DNA from: Candidatus Aminicenantes bacterium UBA647
GTDB lineage: Bacteria > Acidobacteriota > Aminicenantia > UBA2199
Assembly: GCA_002299555.1 (NCBI GenBank)
Contig: DBOL01000016.1
Span: forward strand, 1 to 18,080
Direction: 5' to 3'
DNA: 18,080 nt
Shown: positions 1-8,398 of the stretch, one piece after another
Position numbering within the stretch: position 1 is the first letter of the stretch
Layout: every line of letters starts with the position of its first letter
Notes under the pieces: generated by a model
What the model was told of the DNA's origin: nothing
The model's input: the letters and a program-made list of their open reading frames with translations, nothing else
The model's database searches: none
Translations under genes and position numbers: made by a program

Positions 1-983
1 TAGATGAGTTATGTTCAAAAGGAGGCTTTGACAGGTGGCAGATCAGATATGATAATTCACTGGTCAAGGGTTCGCGGACTGCTACAGGACAGGTTCTTGG
101 AGACGGTGTCGGAGTAAGGGAAACACTTTTATCAGTAAGAGATGATTTCTATATAGAAAAATATGCCGGCCTCGCTTGTGGAATAAAAAATTCCGGAATA
201 GGAAACGGAATGATAGATTTTTCAGAAATTAAGATCGAGATCATTTCTGAAAATAAAGTAAGATTATGTCACGGGTGGACAGAAATGGGGCAGGGAATAG
301 ATACTGTGGCAGTTCAGGTCCTCAACACAGAAACAGGTATTGATCCTGAGATCATAGAGGTAAGGGTCATGACCTCAGATGGAGCTATTGCCGGGATGAC
401 AACATCAAGCCGCGGAACTGTATTGATAGGAAATGGCATAATAGAAGCATCCAGGGAACTTAAAAAGGACCTTGAGAAAAATTCTCTTTCTCAACTAAAA
501 GGAAAGACATACACAGGAAGGTGGAGCTTTGAAAACTCTACCAAACCCGGAGATGATGGCAAAGTGATCACTCACTACTCTTACAGCTATGCAACACAAC
601 TTGTCTCTTTAGATGACGGTGGGAATATAAAAAAGATAATAGCTGCTCATGACGGAGGAAAAATAATTAATCCGGTTCTTTTTGAGGGCCAGGTTGAAGG
701 TGCTGTCCTTATGGGCCTGGGATATGCTGTTTCAGAAGAATTAAAGATCGAAAACGGGTATCCTGTCAGCACAAAACTTAAAGATCTGGGGCTTCCAAGG
801 ATAGGAGACCTCCCGGAAATAATAGTCAGAAGCATCGAAGTAAAAGACCCTATTGGACCTTATGGCGCAAAAGGGATCGGTGAGATAGGCCTGGTCCCGA
901 CAGCAGCAGCTATAGCAAATTCATTTTACACATTCAACGGAATCAGACAAAAGAAACTCCCCTTGAATAAAATCAACAAATAA
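1..983 (+). CDS. Xanthine dehydrogenase-family molybdenum hydroxylase, C-terminal part (5' truncated by window)
   Basis: The frame is open from base 3, so the gene starts upstream of the window; the Met at 210 is internal. About 326 residues of the molybdopterin-binding subunit or domain are visible. They include the EMGQG motif (Gln codon 291-293) typical of the Moco-binding loop, a TSSRGT substrate-side loop, a HDGGKIINPVLFEGQVEGA segment, and GAKGIGEIG, whose Glu (codon 882-884) matches the catalytic Glu that activates the purine in xanthine dehydrogenases. The family hydroxylates purines at carbon positions using water as oxygen donor; the electron acceptor cannot be seen. The ending GLVPTAAAIANSFYTFNG and the ssnA/hydantoinase neighbours suggest the single-chain, selenium-dependent XDH/XdhD type, but the 2Fe-2S part lies outside. 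Selenium dependence is therefore inference. Family assignment is secure; exact substrate is not. Confidence 0.9.
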   Translation, partial: DELCSKGGFDRWQIRYDNSLVKGSRTATGQVLGDGVGVRETLLSVRDDFYIEKYAGLACGIKNSGIGNGMIDFSEIKIEIISENKVRLCHGWTEMGQGIDTVAVQVLNTETGIDPEIIEVRVMTSDGAIAGMTTSSRGTVLIGNGIIEASRELKKDLEKNSLSQLKGKTYTGRWSFENSTKPGDDGKVITHYSYSYATQLVSLDDGGNIKKIIAAHDGGKIINPVLFEGQVEGAVLMGLGYAVSEELKIENGYPVSTKLKDLGLPRIGDLPEIIVRSIEVKDPIGPYGAKGIGEIGLVPTAAAIANSFYTFNGIRQKKLPLNKINK

Positions 984-1001
984 ATCTTTCCCTTCTTTGT
1001 A

Positions 1002-1030
1002 TTCAGAATGATGAATTCTTATGCTATAAT
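1002..1030 (+). promoter_or_regulatory. Sigma70-like promoter for the histidine kinase-ssnA operon
   Basis: A -35-like TTCAGA (1002-1007), a 17-base spacer and a perfect extended -10, TGC-TATAAT (1025-1030), lie in the 61-base gap after the xanthine dehydrogenase gene. The predicted transcription start near 1037 leaves only about 8 bases before the kinase ATG at 1045, and there is no Shine-Dalgarno sequence. A short-leader mRNA is therefore expected. It also means the kinase and ssnA can be transcribed independently of xdh. Confidence 0.6.
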
Positions 1031-1044
1031 TTGGATTAATCTTA

Positions 1045-3480
1045 ATGGGCACTCAACAAGACAACAACACCAAAAAAACGACCTCGTTTAAGAATATTGC
1101 TGCAGATAGTATTTCTCTCCTCAATTCCGTTAATGATGCCGTTATACTGATGGATGGTATGACATTCATCGACTGTAATGAAAAAACACTCGAATTGTAT
1201 GGGAGCCGGACAAAAGAAGAATTACTGAATGCAAAACCTTATGAATTGTCACCTGAGTATCAACCAAATGGAGAATCCTCAAAAAGTGCTGCAATGGATA
1301 AAGTTGAGGCTGCATTGAACGGGCATCCTCAATTATTTGAATGGAAGCATACTAAACTTAATGGTGAGCTTATCGACACAGAGGTAAGTCTGAATCTTAT
1401 CAAGATCGAAGGAAATAAGAATATTATTGCTGTTGTAAGAGATATAACAAGACGGAAAAAAGCCGAAAGGATAAACTCAGTATTATTTAACATATCCAGA
1501 GCAGCAGGAGAATCTGAAAATCTTGAGGAATTTCTTTCCAAGGTAAGAGAAGAGACAAATAAGTTGATGGATGCAAAAAATTTTTTCATAGCCCTTGTTG
1601 TAGATAAGGAAAAGCATCTGTTCCAGATCCCCTTTGGGGTAGACGAAAATCCGAACGAGATAAATGATCCTGAGGAAATATTAGATCTGCAGAACGGTTT
1701 TACCGACTATATTATTAAGAGCGAAACCCCTCTCCTTGCAAACAAATATCAGATCGGTGAACTTTTTAAGGATGAGAAGATCGAACTGCTTGGAACTGAT
1801 AGCGCCTCATGGCTGGGGGTTCCTTTACTATCAAGAAATGAAGGTGCCATAGGAGTCCTTGCAGTTCAAAGTTACTCTGACCCGAATGCATATTCTGCCA
1901 AAGATCTGGATGTCCTTCTTACTATTGCAACAACTGTTGCAGCTGCAATAATACAAAAAAGGGCTGATCAATCATTAAAGGAGAGTGAACATCGATTTAA
2001 AAAACTTTCTGAGGCTGCTGACGAAGGTATACTTTTTTACGATGAGGACGAGACGATAGTAGATGTAAACAGAGCGCTCCTTGAAATGACAGATTACTCT
2101 CTGAAGGAATTAGCAGGAAAGAAAATATCAATGCTTTTCCATGATGCCTCCTATGTTGCACTCAGGAGAAAAAGCCTCTCCGGATCTGATACCCCAATAG
2201 AGGTCGTCCTCCTTACAAAAGATTATTCTGTTATTTTCTGTATGAGTACGATAAGAAATTTTGACCTGGGATCAGGTGATGTAAAAGTTGCCACATTCAA
2301 GGACATTTCATCTCAAAAGGCTTATGAAAAAGAGAAAAAGGTATTGCAGGAAAAACTAAACCGCTCGGAAAAAATGGAGGCTCTGGGGAAGCTTGCCGGC
2401 GGCGTTGCACACGATCTGAATAATGTGTTGACATCAATTGTAAGTTATCCCGATCTTATCCAGATGAATATTTCTGACAAAAAAAAAGTTGAGGAATATA
2501 TAACAAAATTGAAAAATTCAGGACAGAAAGCCGCTGCGATAGTCGATGATCTTCTCACTCTGACAAGAAGGGGTATTACAAACTTTCAATCTGAAAATAT
2601 GAATATAATAATTGAGGATTTTTTTAATTCTCCGGAATTTGAGAAAATAAAAAAAGACTATCCGAAAGTAAAACTTAAAACAGAACTACAGAATGACCTC
2701 CATAATATCAAGGGCTCTAAAATCCATCTCACTGCAATGCTTATGAATCTTATATTAAATAGTGCTGAAGCTATTAATGATAAAGGTTCAATTATTGTCC
2801 GTTCACAAAATATTCATGATCAAAAACAAGGGGATGTGCCAAAGATAAGAATAACTATTAAAGATGAAGGGGTCGGGATGACCAAAGAGGAAAAGAATAA
2901 AATATTCGAACCCTTCTATACGAAGAAGATCAAGGATAGGAGCGGGACAGGACTGGGAATGTCAGTTGTCTGGGGTACGGTCCAGGATCATACGGGTGTT
3001 ATTAATATAGTCAGTAAAAAAGATGAAGGGACCACAATGGAAATAGACTTCCCCGCCACCCTGGAAAGAATACCGGAGCCCAAGGAGAATATCCCTGTTT
3101 CTGAACTTATGGGGAATAAAGAAAGAATACTTGTTGTTGATGACGAGGCGGGGCCGAGAGAGATCGCAGGAGAATATCTTACAAAATTAAATTACAAGAT
3201 CGACACTGTCCAAAGTGGAGAAGACGCCGTAAAGCAATTTAAGAGAAAAAGACATGATCTTATAATTCTCGACATGCTTCTTGAGAATGGGATTGATGGT
3301 CTTGATACTTTTAAAAAACTCAGTAAAATTGATTCGAACGTTAAAGCAATTATTGTTAGTGGATTTTCAGAAACTGCAAGGGTCAAAGATGCTCAAAGAA
3401 TGGGGGCTGGAGAGTATATCAAGAAACCCTATTCATTCCTGGATTTAGGCCTTGCTGTTAAAAAAGAATTGGAAAGATGA
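1045..3480 (+). CDS. Soluble PAS-GAF-PAS hybrid sensor histidine kinase with C-terminal receiver
   Basis: This 811-residue protein has no membrane segment, so it should sense a cytoplasmic signal. Visible domains in order are PAS (about 19-135, ending in the IAVVRDITRRKKAE linker), GAF (about 145-310), a second PAS (about 318-440), HisKA with H-box GGVAHDLNN (His456), and HATPase_c with N-box LNSAEA (Asn572), DEGVGM, EPFYTKK and GTGLGM. A receiver domain (about 694-811) follows, with acidic pair Asp699/Asp700, phospho-acceptor Asp743, Ser772 and Lys794-Pro. All catalytic residues are present. There is no DNA-binding output domain, so a partner must carry the signal onward. The ATG at 1045 follows a strong -10 closely. 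Its stop overlaps the ssnA start (ATGA), which ties it to purine catabolism. A purine-related ligand for a PAS or GAF domain is inference. A run of nine A's at about 2479-2487 lies in the dimerisation region. Confidence 0.93.
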   Translation: MGTQQDNNTKKTTSFKNIAADSISLLNSVNDAVILMDGMTFIDCNEKTLELYGSRTKEELLNAKPYELSPEYQPNGESSKSAAMDKVEAALNGHPQLFEWKHTKLNGELIDTEVSLNLIKIEGNKNIIAVVRDITRRKKAERINSVLFNISRAAGESENLEEFLSKVREETNKLMDAKNFFIALVVDKEKHLFQIPFGVDENPNEINDPEEILDLQNGFTDYIIKSETPLLANKYQIGELFKDEKIELLGTDSASWLGVPLLSRNEGAIGVLAVQSYSDPNAYSAKDLDVLLTIATTVAAAIIQKRADQSLKESEHRFKKLSEAADEGILFYDEDETIVDVNRALLEMTDYSLKELAGKKISMLFHDASYVALRRKSLSGSDTPIEVVLLTKDYSVIFCMSTIRNFDLGSGDVKVATFKDISSQKAYEKEKKVLQEKLNRSEKMEALGKLAGGVAHDLNNVLTSIVSYPDLIQMNISDKKKVEEYITKLKNSGQKAAAIVDDLLTLTRRGITNFQSENMNIIIEDFFNSPEFEKIKKDYPKVKLKTELQNDLHNIKGSKIHLTAMLMNLILNSAEAINDKGSIIVRSQNIHDQKQGDVPKIRITIKDEGVGMTKEEKNKIFEPFYTKKIKDRSGTGLGMSVVWGTVQDHTGVINIVSKKDEGTTMEIDFPATLERIPEPKENIPVSELMGNKERILVVDDEAGPREIAGEYLTKLNYKIDTVQSGEDAVKQFKRKRHDLIILDMLLENGIDGLDTFKKLSKIDSNVKAIIVSGFSETARVKDAQRMGAGEYIKKPYSFLDLGLAVKKELER

Positions 3481-4751
3481 CTAAACCTCTCTATCTGAAA
3501 AATGGAATATTTATCGATCATTCAACACTTGAATTTTCTAAAGGAAATTTCAGGGTAGAAAAAGGGGTTGGCGGGAAAGTTGACCAGGTTGACAACATAC
3601 CGGAAAATTCGGAAACTCTCGATTGCACTGAAAAGTTCATAACAAGATCTTTTATTAATGCTCACCATCATATATATTCAGCGCTTGCCGTAGGAATGCC
3701 GGCTCCCGTAAAGCAGCCAAAGAATTTTCATGAAATATTGAAATATATCTGGTGGAAACTTGACAAGTCTCTCACAGAAGAGATGATAGAATTCAGCGCT
3801 TTAACAACTGCAATTGCATCAATAAGAAGTGGAGTAACATCTATCATTGACCACCATTCATCACCTTTTTCCATAAGTGGTTCGCTGGGAATTATCGAGA
3901 AATCACTTTCAAAATGTGGACTTTCATCACTTCTGTGTTATGAACTTTCTGACAGAGATGGGGAATCCGGTTCAAATGAAGCTCTTGGAGAGACTGAAGA
4001 ATTTCTGAAGAGTGGTAAACAGGGACTCGTGGGACTTCATGCCTCATTCACTGTTTCCGATAAACTGCTCGGCAATGCTGTTTCTCTGGCAGAGCAATAC
4101 GGGACCGGGGTCCATATTCATGCAGCTGAAGATCAGATCGATCAGGAGATCACTCAAAACAGGTATGGGAAGAGAGTAATTGAGAGACTTGAGGATTCAG
4201 GAGCCCTCTCTCTCAAAAGATCTATTCTCGCACATTGCATCCATATAAATAAGAAAGAGAGACATATCCTTGCTGATGCCGGATCCTGGATCGTACAGAA
4301 TCCTGAAAGCAATCTTAACAATGGGGTAGGAATATTTGATCCGGAAGGACTTGGAGAAAACTTACTGCTTGGCACTGACGGGATGAATAGCGATATGTTA
4401 AATAGTACAAAAACTGCATATTTAACTGGAAATCTTACCGGTGGGAACAGCCCTGCCGATCTCTATAAAAGGTTAAGAAACAGTCACAATTACATGAAAC
4501 ATAGTAAATTTTCAGGAGATGGAGATAATAATCTTATAATCCTTGATTACAAACCCCGTACAGATTTTAACTATAGCAATTTTCATTCTCACTTTATCTA
4601 CGGGATGTCCGGCAATGATATAGACTCAGTTATTTCAAGTGGAGATGTCCTGATGAAAGAAAAGAAGATCCACCATCTGGACGAATCAGCAATTTTAGAG
4701 CATTCTTCCGAATTGAGTAAAATTCTCTGGGACAGGATGAAAGAGATCTAA
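3477..4751 (+). CDS. ssnA: Amidohydrolase SsnA (purine-cluster aminohydrolase)
   Basis: 424 residues, close to the usual SsnA length of about 440. It belongs to the cyclic amidohydrolase (chlorohydrolase/guanine deaminase-like) superfamily. Metal ligands and catalytic residues are visible: His63/His65 in NAHHH, His215 in HIHAAED with the following Glu, His253 in LAHCIH and Asp301 in GTDGMNSD. The family hydrolyses C-N bonds of heterocycles; SsnA genes recur beside selenium/molybdenum hydroxylases and are part of the anaerobic purine and urate breakdown gene set, but their exact substrate is not firmly known. The ATG overlaps the stop of the upstream kinase by 4 bases with only a weak GGAAAG before it, so translational coupling is likely. 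The N-terminal 60 residues form the usual beta-sandwich start of the family. Family call is strong; a different deaminase specificity is possible. Confidence 0.85.
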   Translation: MTKPLYLKNGIFIDHSTLEFSKGNFRVEKGVGGKVDQVDNIPENSETLDCTEKFITRSFINAHHHIYSALAVGMPAPVKQPKNFHEILKYIWWKLDKSLTEEMIEFSALTTAIASIRSGVTSIIDHHSSPFSISGSLGIIEKSLSKCGLSSLLCYELSDRDGESGSNEALGETEEFLKSGKQGLVGLHASFTVSDKLLGNAVSLAEQYGTGVHIHAAEDQIDQEITQNRYGKRVIERLEDSGALSLKRSILAHCIHINKKERHILADAGSWIVQNPESNLNNGVGIFDPEGLGENLLLGTDGMNSDMLNSTKTAYLTGNLTGGNSPADLYKRLRNSHNYMKHSKFSGDGDNNLIILDYKPRTDFNYSNFHSHFIYGMSGNDIDSVISSGDVLMKEKKIHHLDESAILEHSSELSKILWDRMKEI

Positions 4752-4778
4752 AACCCCTGTTCACGTACACTATCACTC

Positions 4779-4806
4779 TTGACAAAGTCATAAAAAAAGC
4801 TATATT
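4779..4806 (+). promoter_or_regulatory. Sigma70-like promoter for the PLP enzyme-hydantoinase pair
   Basis: A perfect -35 TTGACA (4779-4784), a 16-base spacer and -10 TATATT (4801-4806) sit in the 89-base gap after ssnA. Transcription would start near 4813. A clear Shine-Dalgarno AGGAG (4831-4835) lies 5 bases before the ATG at 4841, so this transcript, unlike several others in the window, is conventionally led. The promoter splits the purine block into at least two transcription units. Confidence 0.65.
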
Positions 4807-4840
4807 ATTTCTTATACCTCGATTAATTACAGGAGAAGGA

Positions 4841-6316
4841 ATGCTAAGTATATCCGACAAGATAATAAGTGAAGAGATCGTAAAAAAATCAGCTCAAAGA
4901 TTTAAAGAAAAAAAAATAATTCTGCCCACATTTGAACAAATGCGGAATCCTGAACTCGTACCTGACTCGATCAAGAACGAACTCCGGAATATTGGGCTTT
5001 GGGATCTTCATCCACTGAACCTTTTCAGAATTACATGGAAGAACGAACCTAAAAAGAACGGTGGTTTGTATGGCGGAGTAAATTACATTGAACTGCCAAA
5101 GTCAGTAACCGGAGTAGATGCAAGGATAGTTCTTCTTGTCGGAAAATATTTCCCTACCGGTGCCCACAAGGTTGGAGCAGCTTACGGTTGCCTGGCCCCG
5201 AAAATTATCACAGGTGAATTCGACCCTACATATCACAAAGCCGTATGGCCATCTACAGGAAATTATTGCAGAGGCGGTGCATTCGATTCCTACATTATGG
5301 GATGTGAATCAATATCAATTCTCCCGGAAGAGATGAGCCGTGAAAGATTTGAGTGGCTTGAAGATATTGGATCAGAGGTCATCGCTACACCTGGATGCGA
5401 ATCTAACGTTAAAGAGATATATGACAAATGCTGGGAGTTGAAAGATACCCGTGATGATGTAATGATCTTCAACCAGTTTGATGAATTCGGCAACAGTGTT
5501 TGGCATTACACTGTCACCGGAGATGCTCTCGAGGAGATATATAATAAAGATCTGAACGGGGAAGGAAATTTCGCTGCATATGTTTCAGCTACCGGCTCTG
5601 CCGGAACCATCGCCGCAGGTGATTATCTGAGAAAAAAATTCCCACTGATGAAGGTAGTAGCATCGGAAGCTCTTCAATGCCCGACTCTTCTGAGAAACGG
5701 ATTCGGCGGGCACAGGATCGAAGGTATTGGAGACAAACATGTTCCATGGATCCATAATTCAAAGAACACGGATATGGTTGTTGCTATAGATGATGAAGAT
5801 TGTATGAAGGTTCTAAGACTTTTTAATGAAAAGAACGGAAAGAAAGTTCTTGCGGATGAGGGTGTTCCGGTTGAAATCATAGAGCAACTGAACCTTCTCG
5901 GTATATCCTCAATATCAAATCTGATCACAGCAATAAAAACTGCCAAATATTACGAATTTACATCTGATGATGTGATCTTCACTGTTGCAACTGATTCAGC
6001 TGAATTGTATCAGTCCAGAATAATCGAACTGAATGAACAAAAAGGAGAATACAAGGAAGTTGACGCTCACAAAGATTTTGACCGGGTTATTTATGGAGCA
6101 GGAACAGACAATCTGAAGGAATTGACATATGTAGATAAAAAAGCGATCCATAACCTTAAATATTTTACATGGGTGGAACAGCAGAAGAAAGAAGTTGAGG
6201 ATCTGAATCAATTATGGTACGACCGGACAATCTGGGATAAAATGTTCAGCCAGCCGGAAAGATGGGATGAAATGATAAAAGAATTTAACGAAAGAACCGG
6301 TTTACTAAAACCCTGA
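4841..6316 (+). CDS. Fold-type II PLP-dependent enzyme, tryptophan synthase beta/cysteine synthase-like, of purine cluster
   Basis: 491 residues. YFPTGAHKVGAAYG carries the Schiff-base lysine (Lys110) in the arrangement seen in TrpB-like enzymes (G-[AS]-H-K). A later glycine-rich phosphate-binding loop, TGSAGT (from Gly252), and the C-terminal TVATDSAELYQSR segment complete the fold-type II pattern. Reactions in this superfamily are beta-eliminations, beta-replacements or ammonia-lyase reactions on amino acids. It is not an ordinary TrpB: no trpA or other trp gene is nearby, and the N-terminus and about 100-residue C-terminal extension differ. E. coli's comparable cluster carries ygeX, a diaminopropionate ammonia-lyase of the same fold, but this protein is about 90 residues longer with a different active-site loop. 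A role in using 2,3-diaminopropionate or another purine-derived fragment is inference. The start is fixed by AGGAG at 5 bases. A run of nine A's lies near codon 24. Confidence 0.8.
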   Translation: MLSISDKIISEEIVKKSAQRFKEKKIILPTFEQMRNPELVPDSIKNELRNIGLWDLHPLNLFRITWKNEPKKNGGLYGGVNYIELPKSVTGVDARIVLLVGKYFPTGAHKVGAAYGCLAPKIITGEFDPTYHKAVWPSTGNYCRGGAFDSYIMGCESISILPEEMSRERFEWLEDIGSEVIATPGCESNVKEIYDKCWELKDTRDDVMIFNQFDEFGNSVWHYTVTGDALEEIYNKDLNGEGNFAAYVSATGSAGTIAAGDYLRKKFPLMKVVASEALQCPTLLRNGFGGHRIEGIGDKHVPWIHNSKNTDMVVAIDDEDCMKVLRLFNEKNGKKVLADEGVPVEIIEQLNLLGISSISNLITAIKTAKYYEFTSDDVIFTVATDSAELYQSRIIELNEQKGEYKEVDAHKDFDRVIYGAGTDNLKELTYVDKKAIHNLKYFTWVEQQKKEVEDLNQLWYDRTIWDKMFSQPERWDEMIKEFNERTGLLKP

Positions 6317-6325
6317 AAACCGAAA

Positions 6326-7702
6326 ATGGAAGATATCCTTATCAGGAACGGATTGATAACGACCCATAACAGACAATATAAAAGCGATATCCTGATCTCA
6401 GGCGGAAAGATCAAAAATATAGGGGAAAAGTTGATCCCGGAGGATAAAAACATCAGGATGGTTGATGCTTCCGGTCACATTATCCTTCCCGGAGGAGTTG
6501 ACCCGCATGTTCATATGTCTCTCCCAACCGGAAACGGGAGATCATCAGATGATTTTGAGTCCGGATCAATTGCAGCTCTCTCCGGTGGTACAACGACCAT
6601 AATTGATTTTGTAACGCCAGAAAGAGGAGAATCACTTCATTCTGCTCTTTCGAAAAGAAAGAAAGAGGCTGAAAATTCGTTATGTGATTATTCTCTGCAT
6701 ATGTCTATCACTTCAATCGGGCCGGAAACAGAAAAAGAGATGTTTGAAATGGTGAAAAATGAAGGGATCACTTCATTCAAGCTTTATATGGCATATAAAA
6801 GTTCTGTCGGTATGGATGACAAAGATATTCTCAAAGCAATGGATATGGTAAAGAGGGCCGGTGGGATCTCGATGATACATTGTGAGAATGGAGATGTTGA
6901 AGATTTCCTCAATGAGAAAATGGTGAACTCAGGAAAAACAGGTATCGGCAATTATACCGGGAGCAGGCCACCTGAAATAGAGATAGATGCTGTGAACAGG
7001 GCAATTTTATTCTCAGGGATCACAAAGTGTCCTCTCTATATCGTACATCTGACAACTGAGCAGGGTGTTGAAAGTATATTGAAAGCAAAAAAGAGAGGGC
7101 TCCATGTTTTCGCAGAGACCTGTCCTCATTATCTGACCCTCGACGATTCGGTTTATGAAAAAGGGGAAAAGGGGGCAAAGTACATAATGAGCCCTCCTCT
7201 GAGAAAAATTCATGATATCCAACGGTTATGGGATGGATTGAATGACGGGACACTTGAAGTTATCAGTACTGACCACTGCCCTTTCAATTCAAAGGGTGAC
7301 GATTATTCAGGACCGGATGATTTTTCCTCAATACCCAAAGGTGTAGGGGGTGTTGATCACCGAATGAGCCTGATATATTCAAAAGGGGTGAACGAAAAGA
7401 GAATAAGTATTCACCGGTTCGTTAACCTTGTTTCCACACGACCAGCTAAAATATTCGGACTTTATCCTCAAAAAGGGATAATTACGAAGGGATCAGATGC
7501 AGATCTGGTCGTCTGGGATCCCGAAAAAAGTTCAAAGATCACGGCAAAAACACAATTTCAGAATTGTGATTCCTCAGTATACGAAAATTTCAAAATTACC
7601 GGTGCTCCTTCGATCGTTATAGCCGGAGGAAAAGTTGTTTTTGAAAAAGGAAATTTTGATCTCACCAGAGCAAAGGGAAATTATATTTACAGAAAAAGAT
7701 AA
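6326..7702 (+). CDS. hydA: Dihydropyrimidinase / D-hydantoinase-type cyclic amidohydrolase
   Basis: 458 residues, the normal length for dihydropyrimidinase and hydantoinase. Metal ligands are all visible: His61/His63 in DPHVH, the lysine expected to be carbamylated (Lys152, SFKLYMAY), His185 (MIHCEN), His241 (YIVHLT) and Asp316 (STDHCP). CPHYLTLDD, a family signature, is also present. The enzyme opens cyclic amides such as hydantoins and dihydropyrimidines. Beside ssnA and a molybdenum hydroxylase it corresponds to the E. coli hydA (ygeZ) position, where it is thought to open a ring of a reduced or oxidised purine product. It starts 9 bases after the PLP gene stop without a clear Shine-Dalgarno sequence, so it depends on the upstream gene's promoter and probably on coupled translation. 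Substrate is inferred from neighbours only; allantoinase activity is an alternative. Confidence 0.87.
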   Translation: MEDILIRNGLITTHNRQYKSDILISGGKIKNIGEKLIPEDKNIRMVDASGHIILPGGVDPHVHMSLPTGNGRSSDDFESGSIAALSGGTTTIIDFVTPERGESLHSALSKRKKEAENSLCDYSLHMSITSIGPETEKEMFEMVKNEGITSFKLYMAYKSSVGMDDKDILKAMDMVKRAGGISMIHCENGDVEDFLNEKMVNSGKTGIGNYTGSRPPEIEIDAVNRAILFSGITKCPLYIVHLTTEQGVESILKAKKRGLHVFAETCPHYLTLDDSVYEKGEKGAKYIMSPPLRKIHDIQRLWDGLNDGTLEVISTDHCPFNSKGDDYSGPDDFSSIPKGVGGVDHRMSLIYSKGVNEKRISIHRFVNLVSTRPAKIFGLYPQKGIITKGSDADLVVWDPEKSSKITAKTQFQNCDSSVYENFKITGAPSIVIAGGKVVFEKGNFDLTRAKGNYIYRKR

Positions 7703-7704
7703 CT

Positions 7705-8304
7705 CTATTCTATTAAATTTTTATCTCTGTCAAACCATTTATCCAGATGTTTTATATCTGATTCGATGATCTTTTCTATCAATTTTCCCGGCTCATTTTC
7801 AACTATGAGATATTCCAGGTGTTCTTTTCTCAGGAACCCCTCTGAAACTACATGCTTCAGAAAGTTGATAAGTTCTGAATAAAAACCGGATATATTCAAA
7901 ATTCCAATCGGTTTTACTATGTCTCCGAGTTGATACCAGGTGAACATTTCAAATGTTTCTTCGATCGTTCCTATCCCGCCCGGAAGAACTATAAAACCGT
8001 CTGAAAGTTCATTCATGAGAGATTTCCGTTCGTGCATCGAAGTAGTAACCCTCATCTCCGTAAGCCCTTTGTGTCCGACCTCCATATCCATGAGTTTTTC
8101 AGTAATAACTCCGGTCACCTTTCCGTCGTTCTCAAGAGATCCTCTGGCAGCCATACCCATTAGGCCGACATTGCCACCTCCATAGACCATCTCTATTCCG
8201 TTTTCAGCAAGGATCTTACCTGTTTTATATGCAGAATCAAGATAAGCCGGATCACTTCCTTTACTCGACCCGCAGAACAGACAAATACTTTTCATTTCAC
8301 CCAT
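7705..8304 (-). CDS. LOG-family (TIGR00730) nucleotide 5'-monophosphate phosphoribohydrolase
   Basis: 199 residues, matching the family length. Rossmann-like fold motifs are clear: CGSSKGSDP near the N-terminus, YGGGNVGLMG (41-50), MHERK (90-94) and the signature LPGGIGTIEE (107-116), which holds the catalytic Glu and binds the phosphoribosyl group. LOG proteins cleave the N-glycosidic bond of AMP-like nucleotides to give a free base and ribose 5-phosphate; older annotation calls them lysine decarboxylase-like, which is incorrect for this motif. Here the enzyme could feed free purine bases to the convergent catabolic block, though its separate promoter on the other strand makes that only suggestive. 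The ATG at 8304 was kept because the promoter places the transcription start on it; an internal ATG at 8295 is the alternative. Confidence 0.88.
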   Translation of the reverse strand: MGEMKSICLFCGSSKGSDPAYLDSAYKTGKILAENGIEMVYGGGNVGLMGMAARGSLENDGKVTGVITEKLMDMEVGHKGLTEMRVTTSMHERKSLMNELSDGFIVLPGGIGTIEETFEMFTWYQLGDIVKPIGILNISGFYSELINFLKHVVSEGFLRKEHLEYLIVENEPGKLIEKIIESDIKHLDKWFDRDKNLIE

Positions 8305-8310
8305 CAGATA

Positions 8311-8339
8311 ATTCTACAATTCCCACCGGGGAATATCAA
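8311..8339 (-). promoter_or_regulatory. Promoter of the LOG gene, predicted leaderless
   Basis: Read on the minus strand: TTGATA (8339-8334), a 17-base spacer and TAGAAT (8316-8311). Only six bases separate the -10 from the ATG at 8304, so the A of the start codon falls at the expected +1. No Shine-Dalgarno sequence is possible in that arrangement, which predicts a leaderless mRNA. Confidence 0.55.
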
Positions 8340-8374
8340 TCAGCAACAACACCAGACATCTTATCCCAAAAAAA

Positions 8375-8398
8375 TGGAACACTTTGGGGACGGTTCCA
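8375..8398. repeat. Small inverted repeat around a GGGGACGGT motif
   Basis: TGGAAC (8375-8380) and GTTCCA (8393-8398) form a 6-bp inverted pair around a 12-base loop containing the GGGGACGGT string (8386-8394, overlapping the right arm). Strings of the form GGAACCGTCCCC...GTTCC recur in intergenic DNA of many environmental genomes, often near REP-associated (Y1) transposases; that link is from memory. No transposase gene is present here, so this would be an orphan or decayed copy. Confidence 0.45.

Noticed and set aside
4841..6316. Annotating the PLP enzyme as tryptophan synthase beta
   Set aside because: The PLP-lysine motif is similar, but there is no trp gene nearby, the termini differ, and the context is purine breakdown.
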